DNA of 64,000 bases from Lysinibacillus xylanilyticus (GTDB lineage Bacteria; Bacillota; Bacilli; Bacillales_A; Planococcaceae): assembly GCF_001708185.1 (NCBI RefSeq), contig NZ_MDDN01000002.1, positions 248,001 to 312,000 on the forward strand, written 5' to 3'. Position numbers and translations under genes: made by a program. Under the pieces are notes generated by a model. It was not told where the DNA came from. It ran no database searches and worked only from the letters and a program-made list of their open reading frames with translations. This document shows positions 46,700 through 57,255 of the stretch, in pieces. Numbering within the stretch: the stretch's first letter is position 1; each line of letters begins with the position of its first letter.

Positions 46700-47008
46700 T
46701 CAAATTTTAACCGGCCCAAGCAGCATTTTTAACTCTTCCGTATTCAATTCTGTAAACCAATCATTACTTTGTAAAAATTCTACTTGATTAAATGAGACAA
46801 TATCAGACGGTGATATCGCAAAAATAGTGGCGATAATTTCATGTAAACGTAATTGCTCAATATTTTTTTTGCGCCATTTTTTCTCCACACAATAGCGCCA
46901 TAGTTCTTCAGCGGTAATCGCATCGTATTGATAATATTTACACTCTTCTATCTTACTATCAATTGCAGGACGAATTTTTTCAAATAGTTGCTCATGTTGG
47001 ATACTCAT
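46700..47008 (-). CDS. comN: ComN/YrzD post-transcriptional regulator
   Basis: A 102-residue acidic protein of the Post_transc_reg family. KIRPAIDSKIEECKYYQYDA, then LWRYCVEKKWRKKNIEQLRLHEI and the ISPSDIVSFNQVEFLQS stretch match the family. In B. subtilis ComN acts on comE mRNA and associates with DivIVA at division sites. It lies between secDF and spoVB, as in Bacillus, which supports the call. ATG 47008 follows TTGGAGATGA. Confidence 0.85.
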   Translation of the reverse strand: MSIQHEQLFEKIRPAIDSKIEECKYYQYDAITAEELWRYCVEKKWRKKNIEQLRLHEIIATIFAISPSDIVSFNQVEFLQSNDWFTELNTEELKMLLGPVKI

Positions 47009-47101
47009 TTTGAATCATCTCCAATCAAAGTTGTATCGTAAGCCATGTTTGCATACAAATAGTGTAAATGAATTTTTGCGGCTTGAGAAGGGACGGATGG
47101 C

Positions 47102-48619
47102 ATGAGTTCTTTTGTACGAGGTACACTATTTTTAATGTTTGTAATTTTTTTATCGAAACTCTTCGGCTTCTTTTATAGAATGCAATTTATGCGTATCGCT
47201 GGTGAAGAGGCAGTCGGCATTTATATGACCGTCTATCCAGCGTTCATTTTCTTCATCTCACTCATTCAACTTGGACTACCTATCGCTGTGGCAAAAATTG
47301 TAGCAGAATTACTAGCTAAAAACAAACGTGAAAGCATCTTTGGTGTTATGCGTACGGCTATTCTTTGGTCATTTATTGGAATGATCATCTTTATGCCGAT
47401 TGTTGCACTTACAATACCATATATATCGACTACACTTTTACATAATGAACAAACAACATTCACGCTATGGATTGCACTTTTTGCCGTGCCAGTGTCAGTT
47501 GGCTCTGGGTTATTACGTGCTTATTTACAAGGCATCGCAAAAATTACACCTACAGCTTGGGCTCAAATGATTGAACAATTTATCCGCATTTGTTTTATCA
47601 CATTTTCGCTTCCTTTAGTGGCTGCCTATAATAATGCTGCCGTTACAGCAGCTTCTGCCATGGGGATTACGCTTCTAGCTGAAGTCGTTGCTTTCTTGTA
47701 TTTATGGTTGCATTATACTGTCTCAAAGAAAAAATTATTGACACGAAAAAGCAAAATCGAAGCTTATCCTGCCTCCCCGATGTTACGAATTGCCCTTCCT
47801 TCTGCAGGAAGCAAACTATTCGGATCTTTTACTTGGTTTTTAGAGCCCATAATTTTTTTAAAAGCTTTAACAATGGCTGGATTAACTGCTTCAGCAGCGA
47901 CAATTTTATATGGGGTTATTTCAGGTGTATTAGTCCCTCTATTATTATTCCCAGCTTTTGTGTCTGTAGCACTTTCGATAGTCCTTATACCGGCTGTTAG
48001 TGACGCTGTTGCCCGTCAACATATACCGCTCCTACAGGAACGTATTTCTGTATCATTACGACTATCTTCCTTGGTAGGCTGTGTTGCCGCTACGTACTTT
48101 TTCGTTCATGGCGATGAATTAGCAGTGAAGCTCTTTCACCTAGAAGAAAATCGTGGTTATGTGAAAATATTAGCGCCTATTTTTTATTTTTATTATATTC
48201 AAAGTCCATTGCATTCGATCTTACAAGCAATTGGTGAAGCCCGTGCTGCCATGATGAACTCCATTTACGGTGGTCTTGGAAAGCTCTTTGTCATGTTCGT
48301 ACTTGCTTCTCAGCCTGGTATACAGGAAAAAGGTGCCGTTGTAGCAATTGGCTTTGGTGTTTTACTAACTTCGTTTTTGCATATCGCAACAGTAAGACAG
48401 CGCAAAAATTTACGTGCCGGCTTTAGAATGTTTGTTGTTCCATATAGTTGCTTTATTGCTGTTTGTGTTACCCAGTATTTCCTGATGCAAATGTTGCCAC
48501 TACCATTCATTTTAAGTAGCTGTGTGACCTTATTTTTACTATTTACATTTTTACTATTATCCAATCAGTTACGCATTACAGACTTGCGCTACCTTCGTAA
48601 GTTGGCCAAGAAAGTTTAA
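47102..48619 (+). CDS. spoVB: Stage V sporulation protein B, MOP-superfamily flippase
   Basis: A 505-residue membrane protein with about 14 spans of the polysaccharide-flippase (MVF/MurJ-like) group. SFVRGTLFLMFVIFLSKLFGF opens it, with GFFYRM after TM1, and GSGLLRAYLQG and PSAGSKLFGSFTWFLEPI in the middle. In Bacillus SpoVB is needed for spore cortex synthesis, probably as a lipid-linked precursor flippase. It is divergent from comN, with 93 bases between, and its last four bases overlap the end of the convergent yrbG-like gene. Confidence 0.92.
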   Translation: MSSFVRGTLFLMFVIFLSKLFGFFYRMQFMRIAGEEAVGIYMTVYPAFIFFISLIQLGLPIAVAKIVAELLAKNKRESIFGVMRTAILWSFIGMIIFMPIVALTIPYISTTLLHNEQTTFTLWIALFAVPVSVGSGLLRAYLQGIAKITPTAWAQMIEQFIRICFITFSLPLVAAYNNAAVTAASAMGITLLAEVVAFLYLWLHYTVSKKKLLTRKSKIEAYPASPMLRIALPSAGSKLFGSFTWFLEPIIFLKALTMAGLTASAATILYGVISGVLVPLLLFPAFVSVALSIVLIPAVSDAVARQHIPLLQERISVSLRLSSLVGCVAATYFFVHGDELAVKLFHLEENRGYVKILAPIFYFYYIQSPLHSILQAIGEARAAMMNSIYGGLGKLFVMFVLASQPGIQEKGAVVAIGFGVLLTSFLHIATVRQRKNLRAGFRMFVVPYSCFIAVCVTQYFLMQMLPLPFILSSCVTLFLLFTFLLLSNQLRITDLRYLRKLAKKV

Positions 48620-49251
48620 TTTTCTTTCAACTGAATATGCAGCCGATTATCCTCCCAAACACAAAAAAATACAGTGCGACTATCTTGAATATTATTTTTA
48701 GCGAGTTCTGCCATTAACCAATCAATATCTTTATGCAATATTTTTAAATGTCTATCCTGAATATCACCATCAGTAATAAGTGGGTAAACAAATGCCTTTT
48801 CATCTTTTTTATAAACAGAAAGATTGCCTGAAGGCTCTAAATAGGCATAAGCAATATCTGTGACAGAAGCAGTACCATTTTCGCGTAGTTGTTGACATAA
48901 ATCATCTAAATTATAGCGTTGCTTGCGCATTTCACTTTCTAAAAGGACACCATCTCTTATGAGTAATACTGGATCACCATCAACTAGGTCACGGAATTTT
49001 TTACTTTTTAGTGAAAAATACGCACTTGTTATTTGAATGAAAAATAATATGATGATTGGTAAAATTACATTAAATAAAGGACTTTCAAAGTCATCAAGCG
49101 CAAACGCTGCAACTTCAGCCATTAAAATGGATACGACTAAATCTATTACAGATAATTCGCCGACCTCACGTTTACCCATTAAACGAAAAATTATTAGGAT
49201 AAACACATATAAAAAGCATGTTCTAAAAATAATCATTAAATAATCTTCCAT
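48616..49251 (-). CDS. yrbG: DUF421 membrane protein (YrbG-like)
   Basis: A 211-residue protein with three N-terminal spans (IIFRTCFLYVFILIIFRLMG, LVVSILMAEVAAFAL, VILPIIILFFIQIT) followed by a cytoplasmic domain with KREVGELSVIDLV, GDPVLLIRDG and NLDDLCQQLRENG, typical of DUF421 (YetF/YrbG). Its role is poorly known, and some relatives are needed for spore traits. ATG 49251 has GGGGGTGA upstream and is preferred to 49266. B. subtilis has yrbG in the same place. Confidence 0.85.
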   Translation of the reverse strand: MEDYLMIIFRTCFLYVFILIIFRLMGKREVGELSVIDLVVSILMAEVAAFALDDFESPLFNVILPIIILFFIQITSAYFSLKSKKFRDLVDGDPVLLIRDGVLLESEMRKQRYNLDDLCQQLRENGTASVTDIAYAYLEPSGNLSVYKKDEKAFVYPLITDGDIQDRHLKILHKDIDWLMAELAKNNIQDSRTVFFCVWEDNRLHIQLKEN

Positions 49252-49350
49252 GCAGTCACCCCCCATATTATCAAGGTGACCGTGTAAGTTACTTTTTATA
49301 CAAAAAGCCTGATCAAAATGGTTATTTTGACAAATCTAAATAAAATAAGT

Positions 49351-49385
49351 AAGGCGTTGTCCACATAAATGATGGACAACGCCTT
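49351..49385 (-). terminator. Terminator after yajC
   Basis: AAGGCGTTGTCCA pairs perfectly with TGGACAACGCCTT around a nine-base loop. It lies eight bases after the yajC stop. Confidence 0.85.
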
Positions 49386-49392
49386 ATAAATG

Positions 49393-49653
49393 TTAGTTAT
49401 TTACAATACGTCCGATTGCTTGACGATCAAATTTCACGCGCACATTGTCTGCGATTTTTAATGTTACAGCAGTGTCCTCAATTGAGTCGATCTCTCCGTG
49501 TAAGCCACCGATTGTAATAACTTTATCTCCACGTTGCAAATTACTCTGCATATTTTGTGTTTCCTGCTGTCTCTTTTTAGCAGGGCGGATTAAAATAAAC
49601 CACATTGCAACGAACATTAGTAATATTGGTGCTAATCCAATTAGTTGTTCCAT
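49393..49653 (-). CDS. yajC: Preprotein translocase subunit YajC
   Basis: An 86-residue single-span protein that joins SecDF in the translocase. MEQLIGLAPILLMFVAMWFILIRP (span about residues 4-24) is followed by a basic KKRQQE stretch and the conserved RGDKVITIGGLHGEI. ATG 49653 has AAAGGGGG eight bases upstream, while the longer frame to 49680 lacks such a site. It follows tgt by about 170 bases, the standard order queA-tgt-yajC. Confidence 0.95.
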   Translation of the reverse strand: MEQLIGLAPILLMFVAMWFILIRPAKKRQQETQNMQSNLQRGDKVITIGGLHGEIDSIEDTAVTLKIADNVRVKFDRQAIGRIVNN

Positions 49654-49826
49654 GATTCTTGCCCCCTTTCCAATTCTCACTTTTTTAGTATAGACTATTT
49701 CACCTTAAAAAAGCGATGACCAAGCCCAAAATTTTTCTATATTACTAATATTTTTTCTATAATAGACAATTTTTTGCTAGTAATATTCACAATTCACATA
49801 AATTTACATGATTTTTTTACTAAAGA

Positions 49827-50990
<1,164 letters not shown>

Positions 50991-51030
50991 TTATCTAAAG
51001 TAAAAACAGTACTTCGATTTTTTCTTTAGT

Positions 51031-52071
51031 TTATCCTTTTGGACGGATAAACATAGCATCACCAAAGCTAAAGAAGCGATATTTTTCTTCTACAGCTTGT
51101 TTATATGCACTTAAAATGGTTTCTCTTGTCGCAAGTGTGCTAACAAGCATGACAAGGGTTGATTTTGGTAAATGGAAGTTTGTTATTAAACCATCTACAA
51201 CCGAAAATTCGTATCCTGGATAAATGAAAATGGACGTCCAACCTTGCTCTGCACGAACCTCGCCTCCATATTTAGAGCCGATCGTTTCCAAAGTACGGTT
51301 AGAAGTTGTCCCAACTGCTATCACCTTTCCACCATTACTCTTTACACGGTTAATAATAGATGCCGCTTCTTCCGTTACACTATAAAATTCGGCATGCATT
51401 TCGTGATTTTCAATTGAATCTACACTTACAGGACGGAAAGTTCCTAGCCCTACATGTAAAGTGATAAATACAACTTCGACCCCTTTTGCTTTAACTTGCT
51501 CTAGTAATTCTTCTGTAAAATGAAGACCTGCAGTTGGTGCTGCTGCTGAGCCACGTTCTTTTGCATAAACGGTTTGGTAACGATCCTTGTCCTCTAATTT
51601 TTCACGAATATACGGAGGCAATGGCATCTCACCAAGTTGTTCTAAAATTTCATAAAAAATCCCATTATATTTAAACTCAAATGTACGCCCACCATGATCA
51701 AGCTCTCCTGTACAAGTAGCAGTCAATAAACCATCTCCGAATGTCACAACTGTACCGACCTTTACACGTTTAGCTGGCTTAACAAGTGTTTCCCATTCAT
51801 CCGTACCAGCCATTTGCTTTAATAGCAGTACCTCTATATGAGCACCTGTTTCTTCTTTAACGCCCATTAATCGCGCTGGTAAGACCCTTGTATCATTTAA
51901 TACAAGACAGTCGCCTGCTTGTAGCTCCTCTAAAATATGAGCGAAATGATGATGCTCAACATTTTGTGAGCCTGGTGTCACGACCATTAATCGACTAGCT
52001 GTACGATCAATAAGTGGTGTTTGTGCTATGAGTTCCTCTGGCAATTCAAAATCAAAATCTTCTACACGCAT
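51031..52071 (-). CDS. queA: S-adenosylmethionine:tRNA ribosyltransferase-isomerase
   Basis: Transfers and rearranges the ribosyl group of SAM onto preQ1 in tRNA to give epoxyqueuosine, 346 residues. [13 protein letters not shown] opens it. [31 protein letters not shown] and VGLGTFRPV are the hallmark motifs, and [17 protein letters not shown] ends the core. It lies between ruvB (17 bases upstream) and tgt (58 bases downstream). Confidence 0.98.
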   Translation of the reverse strand: MRVEDFDFELPEELIAQTPLIDRTASRLMVVTPGSQNVEHHHFAHILEELQAGDCLVLNDTRVLPARLMGVKEETGAHIEVLLLKQMAGTDEWETLVKPAKRVKVGTVVTFGDGLLTATCTGELDHGGRTFEFKYNGIFYEILEQLGEMPLPPYIREKLEDKDRYQTVYAKERGSAAAPTAGLHFTEELLEQVKAKGVEVVFITLHVGLGTFRPVSVDSIENHEMHAEFYSVTEEAASIINRVKSNGGKVIAVGTTSNRTLETIGSKYGGEVRAEQGWTSIFIYPGYEFSVVDGLITNFHLPKSTLVMLVSTLATRETILSAYKQAVEEKYRFFSFGDAMFIRPKG

Positions 52072-52088
52072 GAAAATACTTCCTTCTT

Positions 52089-53093
52089 CTAGGTTTGTTG
52101 GGGATATTCATATCCAAAATGTTCGTAGGCTAAATTTGATGCCACACGTCCACGTGGCGTCCGTTGAATAAAGCCTATTTGCATCAAATACGGCTCGTAC
52201 ACATCCTCTATTGTTACACGTTCCTCACCAATAGATGCTGCCAACGTATCTAAGCCTACAGGGCCACCACGGAAGCGCTCAATCATATTGGTCACAAGTT
52301 TATGATCAATATGGTCAAGTCCTCTAGGATCGACTTGCAATAGCTCAAGAGCTTGCTTAGCAAGTCCCTCAGTTATCATACCATCTCCAAGCACCTGTGC
52401 ATAATCTCGCACTCGTTTAAGCAGGCGATTGGCAATACGTGGTGTCCCTCGCGAGCGTCTCGCCATTTCAAGTGCTGCTACTTGTTCAATATCAACATCA
52501 AATAAGTGTGCACTACGCTCTACAATTTCTGCAAGTGAAGTATTATCATAATACTCCAATCTTAATAATACGCCAAAGCGATCCCTTAAAGGTGCTGATA
52601 ATGCGCCAGCTCTTGTTGTTGCACCAACTAGTGTAAATGGCGGTAAATCAAGCCGTACAGAACGCGCTTCTGGACCTTTACCAACAACTATATCTAAACA
52701 AAAATCCTCCATGGCTGGATAAAGCACCTCTTCTATTGCACGAGGCAGGCGATGTATTTCATCGATAAATAGCACATCTCCTGGCTCCAGTGAGCTTAAA
52801 ATCGCCGCCAAATCCCCAGGACGTTCGATTGCAGGACCACTAGTCATGCGCACATTAACATTCATTTCATTAGCAATGACCGCAGCTAATGTCGTTTTAC
52901 CAAGTCCAGGTGGTCCATATAACAGCACATGATCTAAACTTTCCTGACGAAGCTTTGCCGCTTCAATGAAAATTTGTAAATTCTCCTTTACCTTATGCTG
53001 TCCAATGTATTGTGCTAATCTTTGTGGACGTAAAGATAATTCAAACTGTTCATCATAGCTACCCGCCTCACTAGCAATCATACGTTCAGACAT
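52089..53093 (-). CDS. ruvB: Holliday junction branch migration ATPase RuvB
   Basis: The motor of branch migration, 334 residues. Walker A is [14 protein letters not shown] near residue 60, Walker B is LFIDEIHRL, sensor 1 lies in LVGATTRAG, and the arginine finger is in APLRDRFG. The C-terminal winged helix ends with [12 protein letters not shown]. It follows ruvA by 18 bases and precedes queA by 17. Confidence 0.98.
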   Translation of the reverse strand: MSERMIASEAGSYDEQFELSLRPQRLAQYIGQHKVKENLQIFIEAAKLRQESLDHVLLYGPPGLGKTTLAAVIANEMNVNVRMTSGPAIERPGDLAAILSSLEPGDVLFIDEIHRLPRAIEEVLYPAMEDFCLDIVVGKGPEARSVRLDLPPFTLVGATTRAGALSAPLRDRFGVLLRLEYYDNTSLAEIVERSAHLFDVDIEQVAALEMARRSRGTPRIANRLLKRVRDYAQVLGDGMITEGLAKQALELLQVDPRGLDHIDHKLVTNMIERFRGGPVGLDTLAASIGEERVTIEDVYEPYLMQIGFIQRTPRGRVASNLAYEHFGYEYPQQT

Positions 53094-53111
53094 GTACTTC
53101 CCCCCCTTCCA

Positions 53112-53732
53112 CTATTTTAACTTTAATAGCAATTGTAATGCTTGTTTCATAAATGCATCTGTTGTTTCAAGCTTGTCATTTTCCTCAAGCTGTGGACGTA
53201 TTTTTTCAAGTTCTTTTTCAGAATAACCAAGTGCCATTAACGCAAGAATAGCTTCTTCAAGCTCATGTTTAAATGGATTCACACCAAATAACGGCAGCTC
53301 ATCCTCTGAACTAGGTAGCTCGATAGTCTCCATTAATCCACCAAGTTTACCTTTTAAATCTAGAATCATTTGACGGGCCGTTTTCTTGCCAACACCCGGG
53401 AATTTTACTAAAAACGATTCATCCTCTCGTTCAATGGCACCTATCACCTGTTGCGGGTTCCCAGTAGCTAAAATAGCTAACGCACCCTTTGGTCCAATTC
53501 CTGATACTAATATAAGCTTTCGAAACAGCTCTCGTTGGTCTAAATTTGGAAAGCCATATAACACTTGAGCATCCTCACGCACATGCAAATGTACAAAAAT
53601 TTGCTGCTCAAGTGCAGATGTCCTAAACGCAAATGGATTAGGTGTATTGAGCTGCCAACCAATTCCTTGTTGTTCAAGCACAATATACTCAGGAGTAATA
53701 CGCTTTATTTGTCCTTTTAAATAATCATACAT
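53112..53732 (-). CDS. ruvA: Holliday junction DNA helicase subunit RuvA
   Basis: The four-way-junction-binding partner of RuvB, 206 residues. It has the N-terminal OB fold (YDYLKGQIKRITPEYIVLE), two helix-hairpin-helix motifs (LVSGIGPKGALAIL and FPGVGKKTARQMILDLKGK) and a small C-terminal RuvB-contact domain (ALMALGYSEKELEKI). It is the first gene of ruvA-ruvB-queA-tgt. Confidence 0.97.
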   Translation of the reverse strand: MYDYLKGQIKRITPEYIVLEQQGIGWQLNTPNPFAFRTSALEQQIFVHLHVREDAQVLYGFPNLDQRELFRKLILVSGIGPKGALAILATGNPQQVIGAIEREDESFLVKFPGVGKKTARQMILDLKGKLGGLMETIELPSSEDELPLFGVNPFKHELEEAILALMALGYSEKELEKIRPQLEENDKLETTDAFMKQALQLLLKLK

Positions 53733-53828
53733 TTTCTATAATCCCTCACAATCATCGTCTTCGATTATAGCATATAGCGAACGAATGCTCGACTATAAGA
53801 AAAAGCACAAGTAATCGTTCACACACAA

Positions 53829-53854
53829 AAATGACCGCCTAAAGACGGTCATTT
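53829..53854 (-). terminator. Terminator of the phosphotransferase gene
   Basis: AAATGACCG pairs with CGGTCATTT around an eight-base loop with T following on the minus strand. The stem includes the TGA stop codon. Confidence 0.8.
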
Positions 53855-54646
53855 CTTCATCATTCTATCAATATCGTACCACAGTTTTGGCCAATATGTG
53901 AGGGCACGTTTTGTAAACGGCACTAAATAATCTAAAAACACTAGCTGTTGATCTAATGGTAAATCCACTGCGAAAAGCCATTCACGTAAAAGCTCATTTG
54001 GATATTTTAAACGATGTAGCTTTCTTTTATCTAAACGGTTCAGCTCCGGTAACTCTGCAAATATTTTACTAAGGTCATAATCTACAGCTGGCAATACACG
54101 ATGTAACCATAAAATATATTCATCATCCGCTTCTCCAAGATGAGCTAAATCAAAATCAATTAAACGCAATTCCCCATCTGAGCACCATAAAAAATTATGA
54201 TGTACGACATCTCCATGTAAAAGCGTTATTTCTTTTTCGGGTACATCCTCCCGTGCGATTAACTGTAACGACTTCTCACTATAGTGTAAAATTTGATCGA
54301 TTTCTTCTTTCGTTAAAAAAGCACGAAATTCATTCCGCCTGCTCTTAAAACGCATATGACGCATTTGCCATTTTAAAAGCTGTGAATAGGTATGCAAGCC
54401 CGGCATCCGCTGCCAAGCAATTTTCTTATGTGTATCATGTAAGGTATTTAATAACTTAAGTGATTCCATCCGATCTTTTTTATGTGCAAAATTTGCACTA
54501 TGACTTCCTTCTTGCCAAACTTGCACGATTAAGTACTCATCATCACTTTTCATTAAAGGTAAAATCAGTGAGGGTTCAAGTCGTCCAAGCTGTCGATGGA
54601 TAACCCTCACCTTATCTGCTATTTCTAACTGCTTTGCACGTTTCAC
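53849..54646 (-). CDS. APH-fold phosphotransferase, spore-coat-kinase-like
   Basis: A 265-residue protein of the aminoglycoside phosphotransferase/choline kinase fold. The catalytic loop LLHGDVVHHNFLWC (about residues 145-158) and the metal-binding RLIDFDLAHLG (about 163-173) are present. The N-terminal lobe is short and lacks an obvious glycine-rich loop. In Bacillales such proteins (CotS, YutH) occur in the spore coat. Here it lies 70 bases downstream of the SafA-like gene in the same direction, which suggests a spore-coat role. The substrate is unknown. Confidence 0.78.
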   Translation of the reverse strand: MKRAKQLEIADKVRVIHRQLGRLEPSLILPLMKSDDEYLIVQVWQEGSHSANFAHKKDRMESLKLLNTLHDTHKKIAWQRMPGLHTYSQLLKWQMRHMRFKSRRNEFRAFLTKEEIDQILHYSEKSLQLIAREDVPEKEITLLHGDVVHHNFLWCSDGELRLIDFDLAHLGEADDEYILWLHRVLPAVDYDLSKIFAELPELNRLDKRKLHRLKYPNELLREWLFAVDLPLDQQLVFLDYLVPFTKRALTYWPKLWYDIDRMMKK

Positions 54647-54716
54647 AAAATAATTATTAGATTGATATTTATACTTCCAAATATTAGACTTTACTTCTTC
54701 AATGATATACGCTTTT

Positions 54717-55751
54717 TCACCATCGATAAGGCGTCATCCCGCCTGGGTACATGTGCGGTGACATCCATGGCCCTGATGAAGAATACGGCGTTGGGCACTG
54801 GGATGGACATGGCATTGGACATGGTGGTGGGCACGGTGGTGGACATGGCGGTTGACATTGACATGAATCCATTTTCCAATTCGGCATCATGATTGGTTGT
54901 GCATTACAACCACAGGATTGCTTCATTTCCATCTCCTGCATAGGCTCATATCCAGGCTTCATAGGGAAGAATGGAGATGTACTAGATTCTAAGAAATCAG
55001 GCATTCCAGCAACTTTACTGCATGGCTCACATGATGGTTGCTCCGGCATCGTATATGCTTCTACTTGTTGTTCCATTGGCATCGGCATCGGCATATGCCA
55101 CCACATATGATGATGCACCGGCTGATGACAGCTTACACAATGAGGTACTACTGGCATATGTGGCATTGGTTGTGGCATTTGTGGCATGATATAAATCGGT
55201 TGTGGCATTGGTTGTGGCATTGGTTGTGGCGGTAGTTCCGGTTGTGCTACAGGCGGTGGTGGTTGAATTTGAACTGATGGCGGTATAACCATTTGAGTTT
55301 GTTCTACTTGTGGCATGACTACTTGTTGATGCCAATTAAGCTCTACAGGCTGTGGTACAAACGTCGGTTGCTGAGGCATTGGCATTGGCATTGGATACGG
55401 AATTGGAATCATCTGTGGTTCTGGCATCGGTGGTGGTGGTGCAACAATAGGTGGTGGCATCGGTCTTTGCACCTCTTTTTTGATACTTTCTTTAACAGGC
55501 CTTGTAGGTGACTCCTTATGCATAGGTCTTTCCTTATGCCCTTCCCTATGCATATCCCAATTTGTATCTCTATTTCCTTCTCTATGCGGTTCTTTGTTTA
55601 TTTTTTCAGGCAAAATAATTTCCATGCCCGGTACTATATAATCTGGGTTGGCAAGATGGGCATTGAGTCGTTTTAAATCTTCAAATGAAATACCATACTC
55701 TTTTGCAATCTTCCACAACGTATCTCCCTTTTGAACAATATGAATACGCAA
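54717..55751 (-). CDS. safA: SafA-like LysM spore coat morphogenetic protein
   Basis: A 344-residue protein with an N-terminal LysM domain (IHIVQKGDTLWKIAKEYGI, here cited by its QKGDTLWKIA core, to PGMEIILPE at about residue 48), a charged segment with repeated HREG/HKE words, and a long region rich in Pro, Met, Gln and His ending in a Cys-Pro-rich tail (CQCQPPCPPPCPPPC). SafA anchors the inner coat to the spore cortex in Bacillus and lies at this position near ruvA. The start is TTG 55751 with AAGGAGG seven bases upstream. The ATG at 55781 has no ribosome-binding site. Confidence 0.82.
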   Translation of the reverse strand: MRIHIVQKGDTLWKIAKEYGISFEDLKRLNAHLANPDYIVPGMEIILPEKINKEPHREGNRDTNWDMHREGHKERPMHKESPTRPVKESIKKEVQRPMPPPIVAPPPPMPEPQMIPIPYPMPMPMPQQPTFVPQPVELNWHQQVVMPQVEQTQMVIPPSVQIQPPPPVAQPELPPQPMPQPMPQPIYIMPQMPQPMPHMPVVPHCVSCHQPVHHHMWWHMPMPMPMEQQVEAYTMPEQPSCEPCSKVAGMPDFLESSTSPFFPMKPGYEPMQEMEMKQSCGCNAQPIMMPNWKMDSCQCQPPCPPPCPPPCPMPCPSQCPTPYSSSGPWMSPHMYPGGMTPYRW

Positions 55752-55892
55752 TTTTTTCCTCCCTTCCTCTCTACGTATCATATGTTCAATGTTTCATTTG
55801 GATACAAAAATTTCACGCATGTTGCAAAGGCTTCATGGTACACTAGTTTTAAGGAAAACGGCTTCCTTTATTACAGGCAGAGGTGATCTCTT

Positions 55893-56426
55893 ATGAAAAA
55901 AATGTTAGGCGAAGAACGCCGACTGCAACTTCTCGCACAGCTAAAAAAAAGCAACACACCTATAACAGGGACGGACTTGGCGAAATTTGCTAACGTTTCT
56001 AGACAAGTCATTGTCAATGATATGACATTATTAAAGGCTAGAAATGAACCTATTATTGCAACTAGCCAAGGATATCTTTATATGCATCAGGAACAATTAC
56101 ATCAAACTGTTGAACGTACTATCCCTTGCTTCCATACCTCAGAGGATGCAGAAGATGAACTTATAACAATAGTTGATTGTGGCGGTACAGTAAAAAATGT
56201 TATTGTAGAACATCCTATTTACGGAGAAATTACTGCGTCTATTATGGTCTCTAACCGTCATGAAGTAAAAAAATTTATTCAACGTGTTACTGATACACAG
56301 GCAAGTTACTTATCCGAACTAACGGGTGGTACACATCTCCATGTTATTTCTGCGCCTTCTGTTGAAATTTTAGATTTAATTGAGCTTACCTTACACAAAA
56401 AAGGCTATTTAGTAGTTGATCAATAA
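55893..56426 (+). CDS. niaR: NAD biosynthesis repressor NiaR (NadR/YrxA)
   Basis: A nicotinate-responsive repressor of NAD genes, 177 residues. The N-terminal HTH_11 domain (LGEERRLQLLAQLKKSNTPI, then LAKFANVSRQVIVNDMTLL) is followed by a 3H domain, named after three metal-binding histidines: these lie in VEHPIYGEI, SNRHEVKKF and GGTHLHVI. B. subtilis has yrxA next to pheA, as here. The nad genes it would control are not in the window. The start at ATG 55893 follows AGAGGTGAT. Confidence 0.93.
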   Translation: MKKMLGEERRLQLLAQLKKSNTPITGTDLAKFANVSRQVIVNDMTLLKARNEPIIATSQGYLYMHQEQLHQTVERTIPCFHTSEDAEDELITIVDCGGTVKNVIVEHPIYGEITASIMVSNRHEVKKFIQRVTDTQASYLSELTGGTHLHVISAPSVEILDLIELTLHKKGYLVVDQ

Positions 56427-56439
56427 TCAATTTTTACTT

Positions 56440-56478
56440 AGCTGCTGGCTTTCACAAAGGCTAGCAGCTTTCTATTTT
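56440..56478 (+). terminator. Terminator after niaR
   Basis: AGCTGCTGGCTTT pairs with AAGGCTAGCAGCT (two mismatches), followed by TTCTATTTTT on the plus strand. Confidence 0.75.
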
Positions 56479-56505
56479 TATGAATTTAAATGATTTACTA
56501 TCAGG

Positions 56506-56686
56506 TGTATTGATTAGCCATTTTTATACAGAATTAATTCAAAGAGGCTGATTTCCGCTACGAGCGACTCGCTTACCCGCGAGAAGCTTTGCCCTGCGAT
56601 GATAGTGAAGCAACAGGAGCACTCGAGTATCCCTACGCTACAATCAGTTAAAATGGAAATATATTAGCAACATAGTAACAAAAAAA
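56506..56686. repeat. Long intergenic repeat, copy related to 26107-26251
   Basis: It shares the ordered blocks of the 26107 copy and has an additional segment (TTTCCGCTACGAGCGACTCGC...) that resembles common Bacillaceae intergenic repeats. Confidence 0.6.
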
Positions 56687-56688
56687 GA

Positions 56689-56836
56689 GGCTGAGACAGA
56701 ACTCGATTATTTTGAAAAATAGCGAAAATAGGTAATAACTTTTTCGCTTTAATGAGTAGAGTGTTCCTTCCTAAATCAAAAAAATGTTAGACCAATGCAA
56801 TCGGTCTAACATTTTTTCTTTTTGTCCCAGCCTCTT
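56689..56836. terminator. Nested hairpins: GAGGCTG-type element and inner terminator
   Basis: Outer arms AAGAGGCTG-A-GACA and TGTC-C-CAGCCTCTT enclose about 115 bases. Inside, AATGTTAGACC pairs with GGTCTAACATT (56784-56815) with A and T runs on both sides. GAGGCTGGGACA repeats are common in Firmicutes. It lies at the end of the convergent DUF393 gene and may terminate it. Confidence 0.6.
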
Positions 56837-56841
56837 CAAAG

Positions 56842-57231
56842 TTAGAGAAACCTTTTACGCTGTGAAGGCGTTGGCAATAAGCACATTTCTTTTTGACCGA
56901 AAAGGCGATACCGATTTTTTGCAAATATTCGATACATCATATTCCGTATAAATGATGGGATCAGGATGAAAACATAGAAGACTGGCCAGAAACTATCTAA
57001 TCTCCGACAGATTTTAAGTGCAGCTGTAGATTCAAAATATGCCTTTCCATGTTCAAATAATATGACACTATCTATATTTTCAGGTACTTCGTATTGTGCA
57101 AGTAATGCCTGCCCTACATCACTTTGGATTGAGGCAAATTGAAAATAGGCTCCCTGATCATGTTTGATAATAAATTGCACACTACTGTCACAAAAATTGC
57201 ATACTCCGTCAAACAAAATAATGCCGCCCAC
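56842..57231 (-). CDS. DUF393 thiol-disulfide oxidoreductase DCC family
   Basis: A 129-residue protein of the DCC family, named for the Asp-x-x-Cys-x-x-Cys motif: IILFDGVCNFCDSSVQF at residues 4-20. ALKICRRLDSFWPVFYVF and the YRLFGQ end also match. A hydrophobic stretch near residue 85-100 may touch the membrane. A redox role is inferred from the CxxC motif and has not been proved for this family. It follows pheA by 24 bases and may be co-transcribed with it. Confidence 0.88.
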   Translation of the reverse strand: MGGIILFDGVCNFCDSSVQFIIKHDQGAYFQFASIQSDVGQALLAQYEVPENIDSVILFEHGKAYFESTAALKICRRLDSFWPVFYVFILIPSFIRNMMYRIFAKNRYRLFGQKEMCLLPTPSQRKRFL

Positions 57232-57255
57232 AATGATTCCTCCTAGCCACTTTGG

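Noticed and set aside
54889-55511. Several frames of 60-100 aa rich in Trp, His, Thr or Ser opposite or within the safA gene
   Set aside because: They are frame shadows of the low-complexity Pro/Met/Gln coding sequence.
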